From positions 682,001-746,000 of the forward strand of contig NC_060203.1 in assembly GCF_020623625.1 (NCBI RefSeq): a stretch of 64,000 nucleotides of DNA, written 5' to 3'. The stretch is from Saccharomycodes ludwigii. Its lineage: Eukaryota; Ascomycota; Saccharomycetes; Saccharomycodales; Saccharomycodaceae. The position numbers and the translations under genes are program-made. The notes under the pieces were generated by a model. It made no database searches. It saw nothing but the letters and a program-made list of their open reading frames with translations, and was not told where the DNA came from. Positions 11,720 through 20,578 of the stretch are shown piece by piece. Every line of letters starts with the position of its first letter. Positions within the stretch are counted from its first letter, which is position 1.

Positions 11720-12034
11720 TTATTTAGTAGCATCCTTCAAATAAGCTAATAAATCAGCTCTATCCTTTTCTTTCTTAAGACCTGCAAAGGACATTTTGTT
11801 ACCTTTAATATATTTCTTTGGATTAGTTAACCAAGCATCTAAAGTTGTTTCATCCCAGGTGACAGCCTTCTTGGACACAACGTCAGAGTAGGAGAAACCA
11901 GGATGAGTACCGGAAACACGACCGAAAACACCATGCAAATTTGGACCGACCTTGTTAGCACCACCCTCTTCGACGGTGTGGCATTGTAGACATCTAGTTT
12001 TGAATAAAGTAGCACCTTTCTTAGCAGAAGCCAT
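11720..12034 (-). CDS. CYC1: Cytochrome c
   Basis: The 104-residue protein carries electrons from complex III to cytochrome c oxidase in the mitochondrial intermembrane space. The haem attachment motif C-L-Q-C-H is at residues 15-19. The axial ligand methionine is Met81 in [10 protein letters not shown], and the conserved [10 protein letters not shown] and YIKGNKM segments are present. It is slightly shorter than S. cerevisiae Cyc1 (109) and Cyc7 (113), lacking part of their N-terminal extension. This single copy sits in a neighbourhood combining those of CYC1 and CYC7. Codon use is biased, as in highly expressed genes. Candidate activator sites lie 310-360 bp upstream. Confidence 0.98.
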   Translation of the reverse strand: MASAKKGATLFKTRCLQCHTVEEGGANKVGPNLHGVFGRVSGTHPGFSYSDVVSKKAVTWDETTLDAWLTNPKKYIKGNKMSFAGLKKEKDRADLLAYLKDATK

Positions 12035-12589
12035 GATTGTTTATTGTTTGTTGTTTGTTATTTGTTGTTTGTTGTCTGTAGTTAATAATTTTTTTTTTTT
12101 GTTCAAGAAAGAATAAAGCATGAAGGAAAGAGAAAAGATGGGAGGTTTATATATGAAAAAGTATTAAATGAAAAAATCTCGATCGTTTTTTTTTTTGTTT
12201 TTTTTTTTTTTTTTTTTTTTTATTTTCATTTTTCATTTTTCATTTTCTTTTCGGTTGTGATTTTTTAAAAAAAAAAAAGTGGTTTGGTTGTGCGTGGATA
12301 TAGTGAAGAGTAACCCCCATATCTTTCATAACTCGCATTTATCGGTTTACGGATAATGCGCCGTTAGGAGGAAAAGGGGATGGTAAAAATGATTGGTTGG
12401 AACTATCGAATCTTCCCTGCCCGGGCTTTTCTTTGTTTGTTTTTTTTTTTTTTTTTTTTTTCTATTGTGCGAGGGATAAATAGGATGATGTGGCGAAAAC
12501 AATTGTATTTATACATGTATACATATATTATAACGCTTACGTAACACGCGGGAAAAAAAGGAAAACAAAAACAATATTAATTATACACA
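12035..12589. other. Cytochrome c promoter / RAD23 3' flank
   Basis: This 0.55 kb spacer contains a repeated TTTGTTGTTTGTT stretch just upstream of the cytochrome c ATG (about 12040-12075), T-runs near 12187-12220, and (TTTTCA)-like repeats at 12222-12245. Another T-run lies at 12440-12460. A more GC-rich block at 12300-12425 carries the putative upstream activating sites. Confidence 0.65.
12343..12397. promoter_or_regulatory. Candidate UAS block of cytochrome c (CGG triplets and HAP2/3/4-type CCAAT box)
   Basis: TGATTGGT at 12390-12397 fits the TNRYTGGT consensus of the HAP2/3/4/5 complex, which activates respiratory genes. Upstream on the map, CGGTTTACGG (12343-12352) and GCGCCG (12358-12363) provide CGG/CCG triplets reminiscent of Hap1 half-sites. 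The spacing between triplets (4 bp) is not the canonical 6, so the Hap1 part is weak. The distance of about 310-360 bp from the ATG resembles the UAS1/UAS2 arrangement of S. cerevisiae CYC1. Confidence 0.4.
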
Positions 12590-13678
12590 TTATTGACGTT
12601 CAGAAAACAAAACATTGGCGGCAATTTCCTCATTCTTGTCACATGCGAAATAGACTTGAATAACCAAGGATCTTTCAAAACCTAACTCACATAGCCTACC
12701 GATGGCAATCTCATCTTCTGATGATAGTTCTACGCCCGGAAAATTACTTGGTGCTTCTTCTGAATGTAAATCTAAATCTTCACCGCCAGCAGCTTCTTCC
12801 TCTGTGTCTGGCAAGTTACCACCTAAGCCATCCAACAACATACCCAAAAATAATTCTGGGTTGGATTGGATTTGCTGAGTTAATTCAGGATATCTAGTGC
12901 TCATGTTTTCTAAAAATGGGGCTAGCGCCTCTGGATCACCGTTAACAATTTGCCTTAGTTGCATTATATCTTGTACGTTCAAACTAATAGTGCCCGGGGT
13001 ACCACCTGGAGCGCGATCATGCGGAACACTGCCTTCAACTGCAGCGGCAGCTTGTGCAAACAAGTCATCTTGGTTAGCGGCCTCTGTATTAACCGCTCCT
13101 GTATTAGCTGTGGGGGCAGATGAGCTAGTAGAGTTTTGCATCTGCTGCCTCAAAGTGGCAAGGGGAACACCCATCATAAGAATTTCGACCGCGGCATCCG
13201 GATTATAATTGGATGCCTCTAGAGCAGTTTCAGCTTCTTCCCTAGTAAAACCTAGTTCTAAAACTCTTTGGATCAATTCTTCTAGATTTTCTGGAGCAGG
13301 CTGCTGAACTGGTTGAGAAGGCAATGGTGGTAATGAGGACTGTTGATGAGTTTCTTCCTGTTGTACTGAGCTACTGGTGTTTTCTTGGCTTTGTACAGGG
13401 CCATCGCCTTCTTTAGTAATGGGATCTATAACTTTTTTGGAAACCTTCTTTTTAGATATCATAAAGATTACCTGATCATTATTATTTAACTTACTGCCCT
13501 CTATAGTTTTGGAATCTTGTAGAACTTTGCCGCTAAAAATTAGCTTAATTTGATCAATATCACAGTCATGCGATTTAGACAATTTTTCCTTAACTTGGGA
13601 AATGGTTTCTTGTGGGGACACTTCTAAAGCGGTTTTATTTTTTTTGAAGTCCTTAAAATTGAGAGTAATAGATCCCAT
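12590..13678 (-). CDS. RAD23: Nucleotide excision repair and proteasome shuttle factor Rad23
   Basis: The 362-residue protein has the full Rad23 order: an N-terminal ubiquitin-like domain (1-75), UBA1 (131-171, with LELGFTREEAETALEAS), a XPC/Rad4-binding domain (about 233-288, 'LRQIVNGDPEALAPFLENM') and UBA2 (320-360). It is joined by Gln/Ser/Pro- and Ala-rich linkers. Rad23 stabilises Rad4 in DNA damage recognition and delivers ubiquitylated proteins to the proteasome. S. cerevisiae Rad23 has 398 residues. The two UBA domains and the Rad4-binding module distinguish it from Dsk2. It lies next to cytochrome c, as RAD23 lies near CYC7 in S. cerevisiae. Confidence 0.96.
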   Translation of the reverse strand: MGSITLNFKDFKKNKTALEVSPQETISQVKEKLSKSHDCDIDQIKLIFSGKVLQDSKTIEGSKLNNNDQVIFMISKKKVSKKVIDPITKEGDGPVQSQENTSSSVQQEETHQQSSLPPLPSQPVQQPAPENLEELIQRVLELGFTREEAETALEASNYNPDAAVEILMMGVPLATLRQQMQNSTSSSAPTANTGAVNTEAANQDDLFAQAAAAVEGSVPHDRAPGGTPGTISLNVQDIMQLRQIVNGDPEALAPFLENMSTRYPELTQQIQSNPELFLGMLLDGLGGNLPDTEEEAAGGEDLDLHSEEAPSNFPGVELSSEDEIAIGRLCELGFERSLVIQVYFACDKNEEIAANVLFSERQ

Positions 13679-15280
13679 GGTGATTTATTCTATGGTTGTT
13701 GTTGTTGTTTTTTAATGGTTTTCTCTTTTGCTTTGACAATGGTTTTGTCTGAAGATACATAGATAGGTTTAAAAAGTATGTATCGAAATTTCTTTTTTTT
13801 TTTCTTTTTCTTTTTTTTTCTTTTTTTTTTTTTTTTTTGCCACCAAAACATAGTTTTGTCATTTTATACGATTATTTAAAAAATGATTGTTTACTTTTGA
13901 GTAATATATATTTAATTTTAGCTAAAAAAGGAATGGATGTATGAACTATAAATATTTAAAACAATAGATAAACATTTTTGTTTAAGATGGCAATGTTATA
14001 TGTTTTTCTACTCGACATGGAAATAATATTAGGCATACTATAACGACCATCGATCAAATCTAAAAAAAAATATAAGAAAGAATACAGTTTGGATATAGTG
14101 GATTACATCTTTCTATCAATATAAAATCTCCTCCCCCCAGCTTATAATAGAAAATGATTACCTTCTGTTTGATATATTTAAAAAAGTAAAAGCATGGAAG
14201 AAGCTTAAGTTTAGTTAAGGCAATGAACAATAAGGTTCTGTAACTATATAGCAATGTACAACAAAGAAACACATCTTATTATAAATATTGTTATTTATTG
14301 GGATTCCGGAATTACTTGCTTGTTTATAAACTTTCCAAGGGAAAAAAATCACAAAAAAATTACTGGGCACTAATATCACATGTAACTTCAGTGGATTTCT
14401 TTTTTTATATCGTTAACGATATCCATTATTACTTTGAGAGCTATTTTTTTTTTTTTTTTTTAAAATCTTTTTGAGCAAACACGGCAGCAATATCTTTTTG
14501 TTTTTGCAAAAGTAAGAAGAATGAAGTCAACTTCTTTTTTTTTTCTCTTTTTTATAACAAATGATTTTTTTGAGCCCAGATAATCACATTGAGCAGATGC
14601 GCAGAAGGCAAGCACAGAAAATATACGAATATGGCCGATAATTGCGGGTGCAAAAAAATAGGAAGACCACACTCTTTGTACGTATTATCTATAGTACAAA
14701 ATCACTGGTCAGTGTCATGCTAAGAAAAAAAAAAAAATACGTGGATGAAAGGAGTAAAAGAATACGGAGGATAAAAAGAGCCAACTCTTAACATTAAAAA
14801 TATAAAAAGAGAAGTCAACTTCTTTACATATGTATATATATATTTTTTTTTTTTTTTTTTTTTTATTTTTATATCATAAAAAAAAAGGTATCACCAAATT
14901 TTTGAGCAGCTATATGATACATAGAAGAGCATATGATAACAATAACGATCATATATATATACATATATATATGAAATTATAAATCCTTAATTTTTATTTT
15001 TTAATTTTTTTTCTTTCATTCTACTATTTCCCCTTGAGTTTTAAAATAACGATTGATTTTATTAATCTTCCAGGAAAGATAACTACCCTCGTAATGATTA
15101 TTAGGGGAGGAAAATGCAGCACCCTATAAGAGGCTTTTAATTTTTCTTTTTTTTCTTTTTTAAATGTTCCAAATTATATCAAGAAAGTTTATCATTAGAT
15201 ATGATATACATGTTTGTTAGAAAATCTCAATTAAATTCAAAGAAATTATGCAATGCTGGGTAATACAAATGAATCACTTC

Positions 15281-15282
<2 letters not shown>

Positions 15283-15317
<35 letters not shown>
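15283..15317. repeat. T35 homopolymer
   Basis: This uninterrupted run of 35 T is the longest homopolymer noticed in the window, and lies in the gene-free interval. Such a run is expected to exclude nucleosomes and to vary in length between strains. Other runs of 25 or more are at 3437-3463, 42886-42916, 46950-46974 and 56929-56959. Confidence 0.9.
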
Positions 15318-15320
<3 letters not shown>

Positions 15321-15611
15321 TATCTTTCCCTCTCCCATCATCAATGGCATATGAACCCACTATGAAACAAAAAAAAATAGACAAGCATGATGTAAATCTA
15401 TTTAGAACTTCACAGTTTTTTTTAGCTATTAAAGAAAAAAAAAAAAAACGAAAATATTTCGCTAAGGACAGTTATCATTAGTACTTATTAATTGTTTTTA
15501 TTGGTGCGGAACTAATACTCATGTAGTTTTCAACCGACGAAAAAAAAAAAAAAAAAAAACACGCGGAATTAACCCAATATGGAAATTATTATTTTTTTTT
15601 TTACTTCCGGA

Positions 15612-15627
15612 TTTCCCAATTGGGAGG
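15612..15627. promoter_or_regulatory. Mcm1/ECB-like palindromic site
   Basis: TTTCCCAATTGGGAGG fits the Mcm1 early-cell-cycle-box pattern (TTTCC-N6-GGAAA type) with an exact TCCCAATTGGGA palindrome at its core. It lies 1.9 kb from the RAD23 start and upstream of no recognised gene, so its target is unclear and it may be chance. Confidence 0.25.
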
Positions 15628-16450
15628 TATCCGTTGCGGCAAATACAAAATGGAAAATGAATTAGAGAAAATATTTTTTTTTTTGAATGATGTTTAATTA
15701 CGTTGAGAATTCCTTCACGATATTACCATATTCTGGGACATTTTAGGACATTTATAATACATTACTATTATGCCTTTTTCTTCGAAAGTAGAATACTAAA
15801 AATAGCTTAGAATCAAATACACATTTTTTAGGGCTTTTTTTTTCTTTTTTCTTCTTTTAAAGAAACAAATATCACACGATCACACGAGCCTGAGAGAAAC
15901 TTCCATCAGCCATAATTCAAGAGCTAAAATTATTACAAAATCTAAAGAATTTATTCAAAGGAAAAGAAACAGGTTAAATTATTATTGATCGTATACAATT
16001 GTACGAGGAGATAATACATTAAAACAATGAATTCCTTGTCTATGTACCAATATCTCAACTCAAGTACTTCATATACATAAAAGAGTATACATGTTGGAGA
16101 AAAAAAAACTTCTCACTAACCCCTTCCCACTGGGTGTCTATACACACACAGCCGTTATTATTATCGTCATCCAAACATTTAGGTCGATATTCTGATCACC
16201 GTTGTCCCACTTTATGCTGGGTAGAAGAAACATCATCTATTGAATTCCGAGTTATTCATACAAAATATATAGAGGAAACGCCGAATTGGGCAGGTCAGAA
16301 ATGCTTTCCTATCTAGCCGAATTCTGTTCCCTCTATAAAAAAAAATAAACCCACAAGTTGTCTAATTTATTCTACAATGCCACGATATTAAATTTGGTTT
16401 TGTAAATGGTGTAAACCACACACACATAAAAACAAGAGAAAATTGAAACC

Positions 16451-17584
16451 TTAATACTTAAAGGTTTTGATATTTTCCTTGTCATTGGTGGACTCACTTC
16501 TATAAATTTGAGTAGGACCTTGATGGTTGTAAGGGTGCTCCTTGGCATACTCAAAAGTTTCTTTGATAGCCTTTTTAACATTTTCCAAAGTTTCTCTTGA
16601 GATTTGATAATGGAAGGAAACTCTGCCACCCATAAGTTTGACATTGTACTTCAAACCCTTCTTAACCAAGACGTCTGGGTTGATGGAAGCCTTTTGTAAA
16701 TCCAAAAAGACGAAATTGGAATCCACAGGACTTTCCACTGGAACACCCAATTGTTTACAGTATAAATCTAATTCGTGAGCCAATTCGTGGGAATACTTTA
16801 ATTTCTTTTCCCAACCTGGTTGAATGGCAACCAATGCCATCTTGCAAATACCACCACTCTGTCTAATACCACCACCTTGTTGTTTTCTGAAATGAGTAGC
16901 CTTTTTGATGAACTTAGGCTCCCCAACTAAAATACTACCAATTGGAGCACCCATACTTTTACTCAAACAAATTGAGATAGAGTCGAAAATCTTACCGTAG
17001 ACTTGGGGATCGACTTGAGAAACAACGGCGGCGTTCCAAATTCTAGCACCGTCACAATGCAACCTCAAATCGTGTTCGTCACAAAATTGTCTGATTTTCA
17101 TTAGTTCATCTAATGGAGTGACAATACCATGCAATGTGTTTTCTAGAGAAATAACCCTAGTTGGAGCAGCATGGATATCGCCATCATCGGGAATATACCA
17201 TTTTTCGATATCTTCAACGGTCAAATAATTACCGTTATTGGGAATGACCGGAGTAACCATAGTTTGACTTAAAATAGCTAAACCAGCGGCTTCATGCGTG
17301 TACACATGGGTTCTATAGTCACACAAAATACTATATGGTGGCTGCATCAAATGGGTCCTGATACCAATTTGGTTGGATAAGGTCCCACTGACACAGAATA
17401 AACCAGCTTCTTTACCAAACATAGCGGCAACTTTGGATTCTAATGCACAAGTGTCAACGTCTTCATTGTAAACTGCATCACCAACACTTGAAGTCATTGC
17501 GGCTTCAAACATTTCTTTGGTTGGTGTAGTAAAAGTGTCACTACGTAAATCGTTGGAGGCAGATGTATAAGGTTGAACAGTCAT
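16451..17584 (-). CDS. GLY1: Threonine aldolase (Gly1)
   Basis: The 377-residue PLP-dependent enzyme cleaves threonine (and allo-threonine) to glycine and acetaldehyde. This is a main glycine source in yeast. The Schiff-base lysine is Lys209 in SICLSKSMGAPIGS, and the cofactor-nitrogen aspartate is Asp178 in LHCDGARIWNAAV. THEAAG (about residue 96) and LENT-HG (148-152) are also family blocks. It is near the S. cerevisiae length (387). The gene diverges from IES6 across about 1.1 kb, the same neighbour relation as YEL046C and YEL044W. Confidence 0.97.
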   Translation of the reverse strand: MTVQPYTSASNDLRSDTFTTPTKEMFEAAMTSSVGDAVYNEDVDTCALESKVAAMFGKEAGLFCVSGTLSNQIGIRTHLMQPPYSILCDYRTHVYTHEAAGLAILSQTMVTPVIPNNGNYLTVEDIEKWYIPDDGDIHAAPTRVISLENTLHGIVTPLDELMKIRQFCDEHDLRLHCDGARIWNAAVVSQVDPQVYGKIFDSISICLSKSMGAPIGSILVGEPKFIKKATHFRKQQGGGIRQSGGICKMALVAIQPGWEKKLKYSHELAHELDLYCKQLGVPVESPVDSNFVFLDLQKASINPDVLVKKGLKYNVKLMGGRVSFHYQISRETLENVKKAIKETFEYAKEHPYNHQGPTQIYRSESTNDKENIKTFKY

Positions 17585-18654
17585 AGTTTGTTATTGTTGT
17601 TGTTATGTGTAATGTACTAAGTTAATTAGTTCTTGATGGAGTTGTATTTAATGTAAACGTTCTAAAGAAAAAGAGGGGGAAGAAAAAAAAAAAAAAGAAA
17701 AAAGAAAAAAGTTAGTAATTACAATTTTACAGGCAAAACATTTTTTTTTTCGAGAAAAATTGAAAAATTTGAAGATTTCTTATATACTTTTTTTTTTTTT
17801 GTTTTTCTTTTTGTCTCTTCCATTTTCATTATTAATATGAATTTATTTGTCATTGAAAATATCCATAAAAAGCAAAAAAGAAAAAAGAAAAAAAATTTAG
17901 AGACTTTTTTTTTTTTTAATTACTCACAATTTTTATTCTATTTGTTTCCGATTTTCTTTAGGACAATTTTTTTTTTCTTTGCCTTGGAAGTTGAAAAAGG
18001 AAAAAAAAACAAAAAAAAAAACAAAAAAAAAAAAGGTTTTTAGGTTAAATTCTTCAAGTATGGAAATAAAAGCGTGTTTTAATATATTTTAATATTAATG
18101 CCCAACGTAAATCAAATAATATTTCTTTCTTTTAATTTTATATTATTACATACAAGCAACAATTAAAGATACCGCAATGTGTATATAAAACATCGATGCT
18201 TAGTTTTCTGTTTGTATCGAAAAATAAAATAAAATAAAATAAAATAAAATAAAAAATTTGCCTTATGGATAATAATCAAAAATTCATTTCTTGGAATATA
18301 AAGATAGAAAAGTTTACACTAAAGAATGAAAGGCACTTTGACACTTCAGACACTTTTGTAAAGCTTATACATTGACTCGCGATTTTTTGATTATAAATAA
18401 ATCCAAAACTTGTATCATAATTCGCTCTCCTAGTAATAATACTTGATTAGCTTCGCTTTATTTTTATTTATTTATCAGTTTTTCATCATAACTCTAAAAA
18501 ATCTCGGACTGTATGAGTTGTATCTTATACAATAATAAGAATAACACTTTAATTTATTTCTGAACTAACCATCCCCCCCTTTTTCAAATCGACCTTCTTT
18601 TCAAAAAAAAAACAAAAAAAAAAACACCAAATATTATTTTCTCTCTCTCAAACG
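17585..18654. other. Divergent intergenic region GLY1 / IES6
   Basis: This 1.07 kb region contains an (AAAAT)n microsatellite at about 18221-18255 and numerous A/T tracts (17680-17710, 17786-17800, 18001-18035). A short low-complexity frame at 17837-18043 is not credible as a gene. No tRNA, snoRNA or specific factor site was recognised. Confidence 0.6.
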
Positions 18655-19059
18655 ATGGACAAACAAGATATTTTAAGATCAGTGGCTAGCGAAAACCAAC
18701 AACACCTATCACAACATCCTGTAAAGGCATCTACTTGGAAAAAACCAAGCTCCAGGAGACACAAAGCATGTAGGCAAATATTAAGTGACGAATGGAAAAG
18801 AATTAATAATACTAACAACGATGCTGGCTCAGAATCTACTAAACATGAGCTTACATATTTTAATTTAGAAGCCCCACCTAGCATATATCCTAATAAGAAA
18901 TACTGCGATATAACTGGATTAAAGGGTCATTATAAGAGCCCAGGTACAAACTTAAGGTTTTATAATAGTGAAGTATATGCCGCAGTTATAAAACCAATGA
19001 TTCCTGGCGTTGATCAACAATATTTAAAATTAAGAGGTGCAGATGTTGTATTAAAATAA
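18655..19059 (+). CDS. IES6: INO80 chromatin-remodelling subunit Ies6
   Basis: The 134-residue protein ends in a YL1-type C-terminal domain (about residues 75-125: 'KKYCDITGLKGHYKSPGTNL' and 'YAAVIKPM'). This is the hallmark of Ies6/YL1 proteins. Ies6 forms a module with Arp5 in the INO80 complex, which slides nucleosomes and edits H2A.Z. S. cerevisiae Ies6 is 166 residues, so the N-terminal region is shorter here. The ATG at 18655 follows a CT-rich leader. The neighbour GLY1 is divergent, as in S. cerevisiae. Confidence 0.93.
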   Translation: MDKQDILRSVASENQQHLSQHPVKASTWKKPSSRRHKACRQILSDEWKRINNTNNDAGSESTKHELTYFNLEAPPSIYPNKKYCDITGLKGHYKSPGTNLRFYNSEVYAAVIKPMIPGVDQQYLKLRGADVVLK

Positions 19060-19147
19060 ATAAAAAAAAAAGTTAAATAATTGTACAAAATATGTAACCA
19101 ACATACAAAAAAAAAGAAAAAAAAAAAAAAAAAAAAAATTTTTTTTT

Positions 19148-20578
19148 TCAAACTTCATCTGGGTTGAAATCTGCTTTTAATTTAGCATCTTCACCAAGAA
19201 TTTCTGGAACAAAAACAGGAGCTTCTTCATTATTAGCATCCTTACTATTGCTTTCAGTGGCTAAATTTTCTTCATCTTGTTCATAATCTTCATCAGTGTC
19301 ACTCCAATCGACAAACACGTTTCTACCCAATTTATTAGGATCAACGTTCTTTAAGACTTGCATTCTATCTTCAGACCACTTATCCCTAACATCTTCAAAA
19401 CCGATTTCCCAAATTTTATCGTAAAATTCTCTGATTTTAGATTCTTCCAGTCTCTTTTGTTCTTCTTCAGCCAACCATTCCATATGCTTTAAATCATCAC
19501 TACTTGGCTCATATATATGCCAAACAACATAGTTCGGCAAGCCAACGACATTATATTTCATTCTGCGGCTCAATTTGCCAAATGCTTCCGTTTCAGCATG
19601 TTTTTCGAACGAAAAAGCCGGGAAATGAGAGCCTGCCCTGAAAACTCTAGCTTTACTCAAGATACTGACACCTCCGATACCATCTAATTCCATCTCCACT
19701 TCTGGATCACCACTTGGATCCCTCATGTAGGCTAAATGAGGTCTCCATGTAGCATATTCAGGATAACCTTCCACAATCACCGCATCGTCACTCAAAGTAT
19801 TGGCTAGTTGGATACCACCACCACTCTCCTTCCAACTGTTTAAGTCATATGGCTGTATATGACCTAGCCATTCCGGTAGGGGCCTCCACACATTAGGTAC
19901 GATAATATCTTTGTCGTGATGCATTAAATCTTCCATAATTGTGTCGGGTATAACCTCAACGTCAACATCTCTCCAATATACCCATGAATGATATGGTTTT
20001 AAGGCAACAGAGCCTAACCAGTTTCTTGCTCTGGCCATTAGTTTTCTTCTTGGGCCTTGTGCAGCAAAACCATGCCTGTCGCTAAAACTTTGGCCAATGA
20101 TTTGACCAAAATCTTTTTCGAATATTTCTATGTTACCGAATATTTTCGTTTTATCTTTATTGCTCTGTAAACTTTTTAAATTGTCCAACAAAACACCCAT
20201 AGTATCATCTTTGGAATCACTGACTAAAAAAGTCAAGTCAATCCAATTGTGAGGATAGGTCATATTATTTAGCAGACGGAAAAACCTTGGTAAATGTTCA
20301 GCTGCATCTCTTAGTGGAACACAAAAGACAATACGGTCACCCATTTGCCAACCATTTTTATTCCCTTTATAATTTTGCAAGTCGTAGTATTCTACACCTG
20401 GAGTGTTTTTAAAATCGGGTGTATAAATCCTAGTCGAGGTATTAACTAGTATGATTCTTACTAATAACAGTAGGGAAAATATGCTTCCTAATATGCTGAT
20501 TAAACTGATTGATGAGTTGGTGGTCCTTTTTTGTGTATTGGGATTCCCTGAAAGCAATTTGAAAATGGACTTGCACAT
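19148..20578 (-). CDS. ANP1: Golgi alpha-1,6-mannosyltransferase complex subunit Anp1
   Basis: The 476-residue type II membrane protein has a signal anchor at about residues 26-46 and a luminal domain of the Mnn9/Anp1/Van1 family. The blocks CVPLRDAAEHLPRFF and FGQIIGQSFSDRHGF, and the metal-binding DVD at 204-206 in VYWRDVDVEV, are present. Identity to S. cerevisiae Anp1 (500 residues) is high through to 'HIYEPSSDDLKHM'. The acidic tail replaces the poly-Gln tail of the yeast protein. Anp1 acts in the M-Pol II complex that extends the N-glycan outer chain. Its nucleotide-sugar supply depends on Gda1, also in this window. Synteny (YEL036C beside RAD23) separates it from the paralogues Mnn9 and Van1. 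Confidence 0.95.
   Translation of the reverse strand: MCKSIFKLLSGNPNTQKRTTNSSISLISILGSIFSLLLLVRIILVNTSTRIYTPDFKNTPGVEYYDLQNYKGNKNGWQMGDRIVFCVPLRDAAEHLPRFFRLLNNMTYPHNWIDLTFLVSDSKDDTMGVLLDNLKSLQSNKDKTKIFGNIEIFEKDFGQIIGQSFSDRHGFAAQGPRRKLMARARNWLGSVALKPYHSWVYWRDVDVEVIPDTIMEDLMHHDKDIIVPNVWRPLPEWLGHIQPYDLNSWKESGGGIQLANTLSDDAVIVEGYPEYATWRPHLAYMRDPSGDPEVEMELDGIGGVSILSKARVFRAGSHFPAFSFEKHAETEAFGKLSRRMKYNVVGLPNYVVWHIYEPSSDDLKHMEWLAEEEQKRLEESKIREFYDKIWEIGFEDVRDKWSEDRMQVLKNVDPNKLGRNVFVDWSDTDEDYEQDEENLATESNSKDANNEEAPVFVPEILGEDAKLKADFNPDEV

Larger units (their letters stand above)
13679..16450. other. 2.8 kb gene-free interval between RAD23 and GLY1
   Basis: This is the longest gap in the window with no recognisable protein gene. 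It is AT-rich with many T/A tracts, including T35 at 15283-15317. It also has more complex islands: 14570-14720, 15060-15130, 15600-15660 and 15860-16330. It holds a 15-base sequence (GAAGTCAACTTCTTT) repeated at 14523-14537 and 14811-14825, a 16-bp perfect palindrome at 14407-14422, a 12-bp palindrome within an Mcm1-like site at 15612-15627, and a tandem octamer at 15871-15886. No tRNA promoter boxes were found. It may contain non-coding RNA or an origin, but nothing is proven. Confidence 0.5.

Noticed and set aside
14375-14382. ATCACATG matching the centromere CDEI consensus, with AT-rich DNA nearby
   Set aside because: No CDEIII-like sequence with the essential TTTCCGAA core lies at the required distance and orientation, and the TTCCGG at about 14304 is on the wrong side. 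CDEI-type octamers also occur by chance.
16134-16316. 60-codon frame in the RAD23/GLY1 gap
   Set aside because: Its first codon is GTG, which is not a usual yeast start, and no family or transcript signal is visible.
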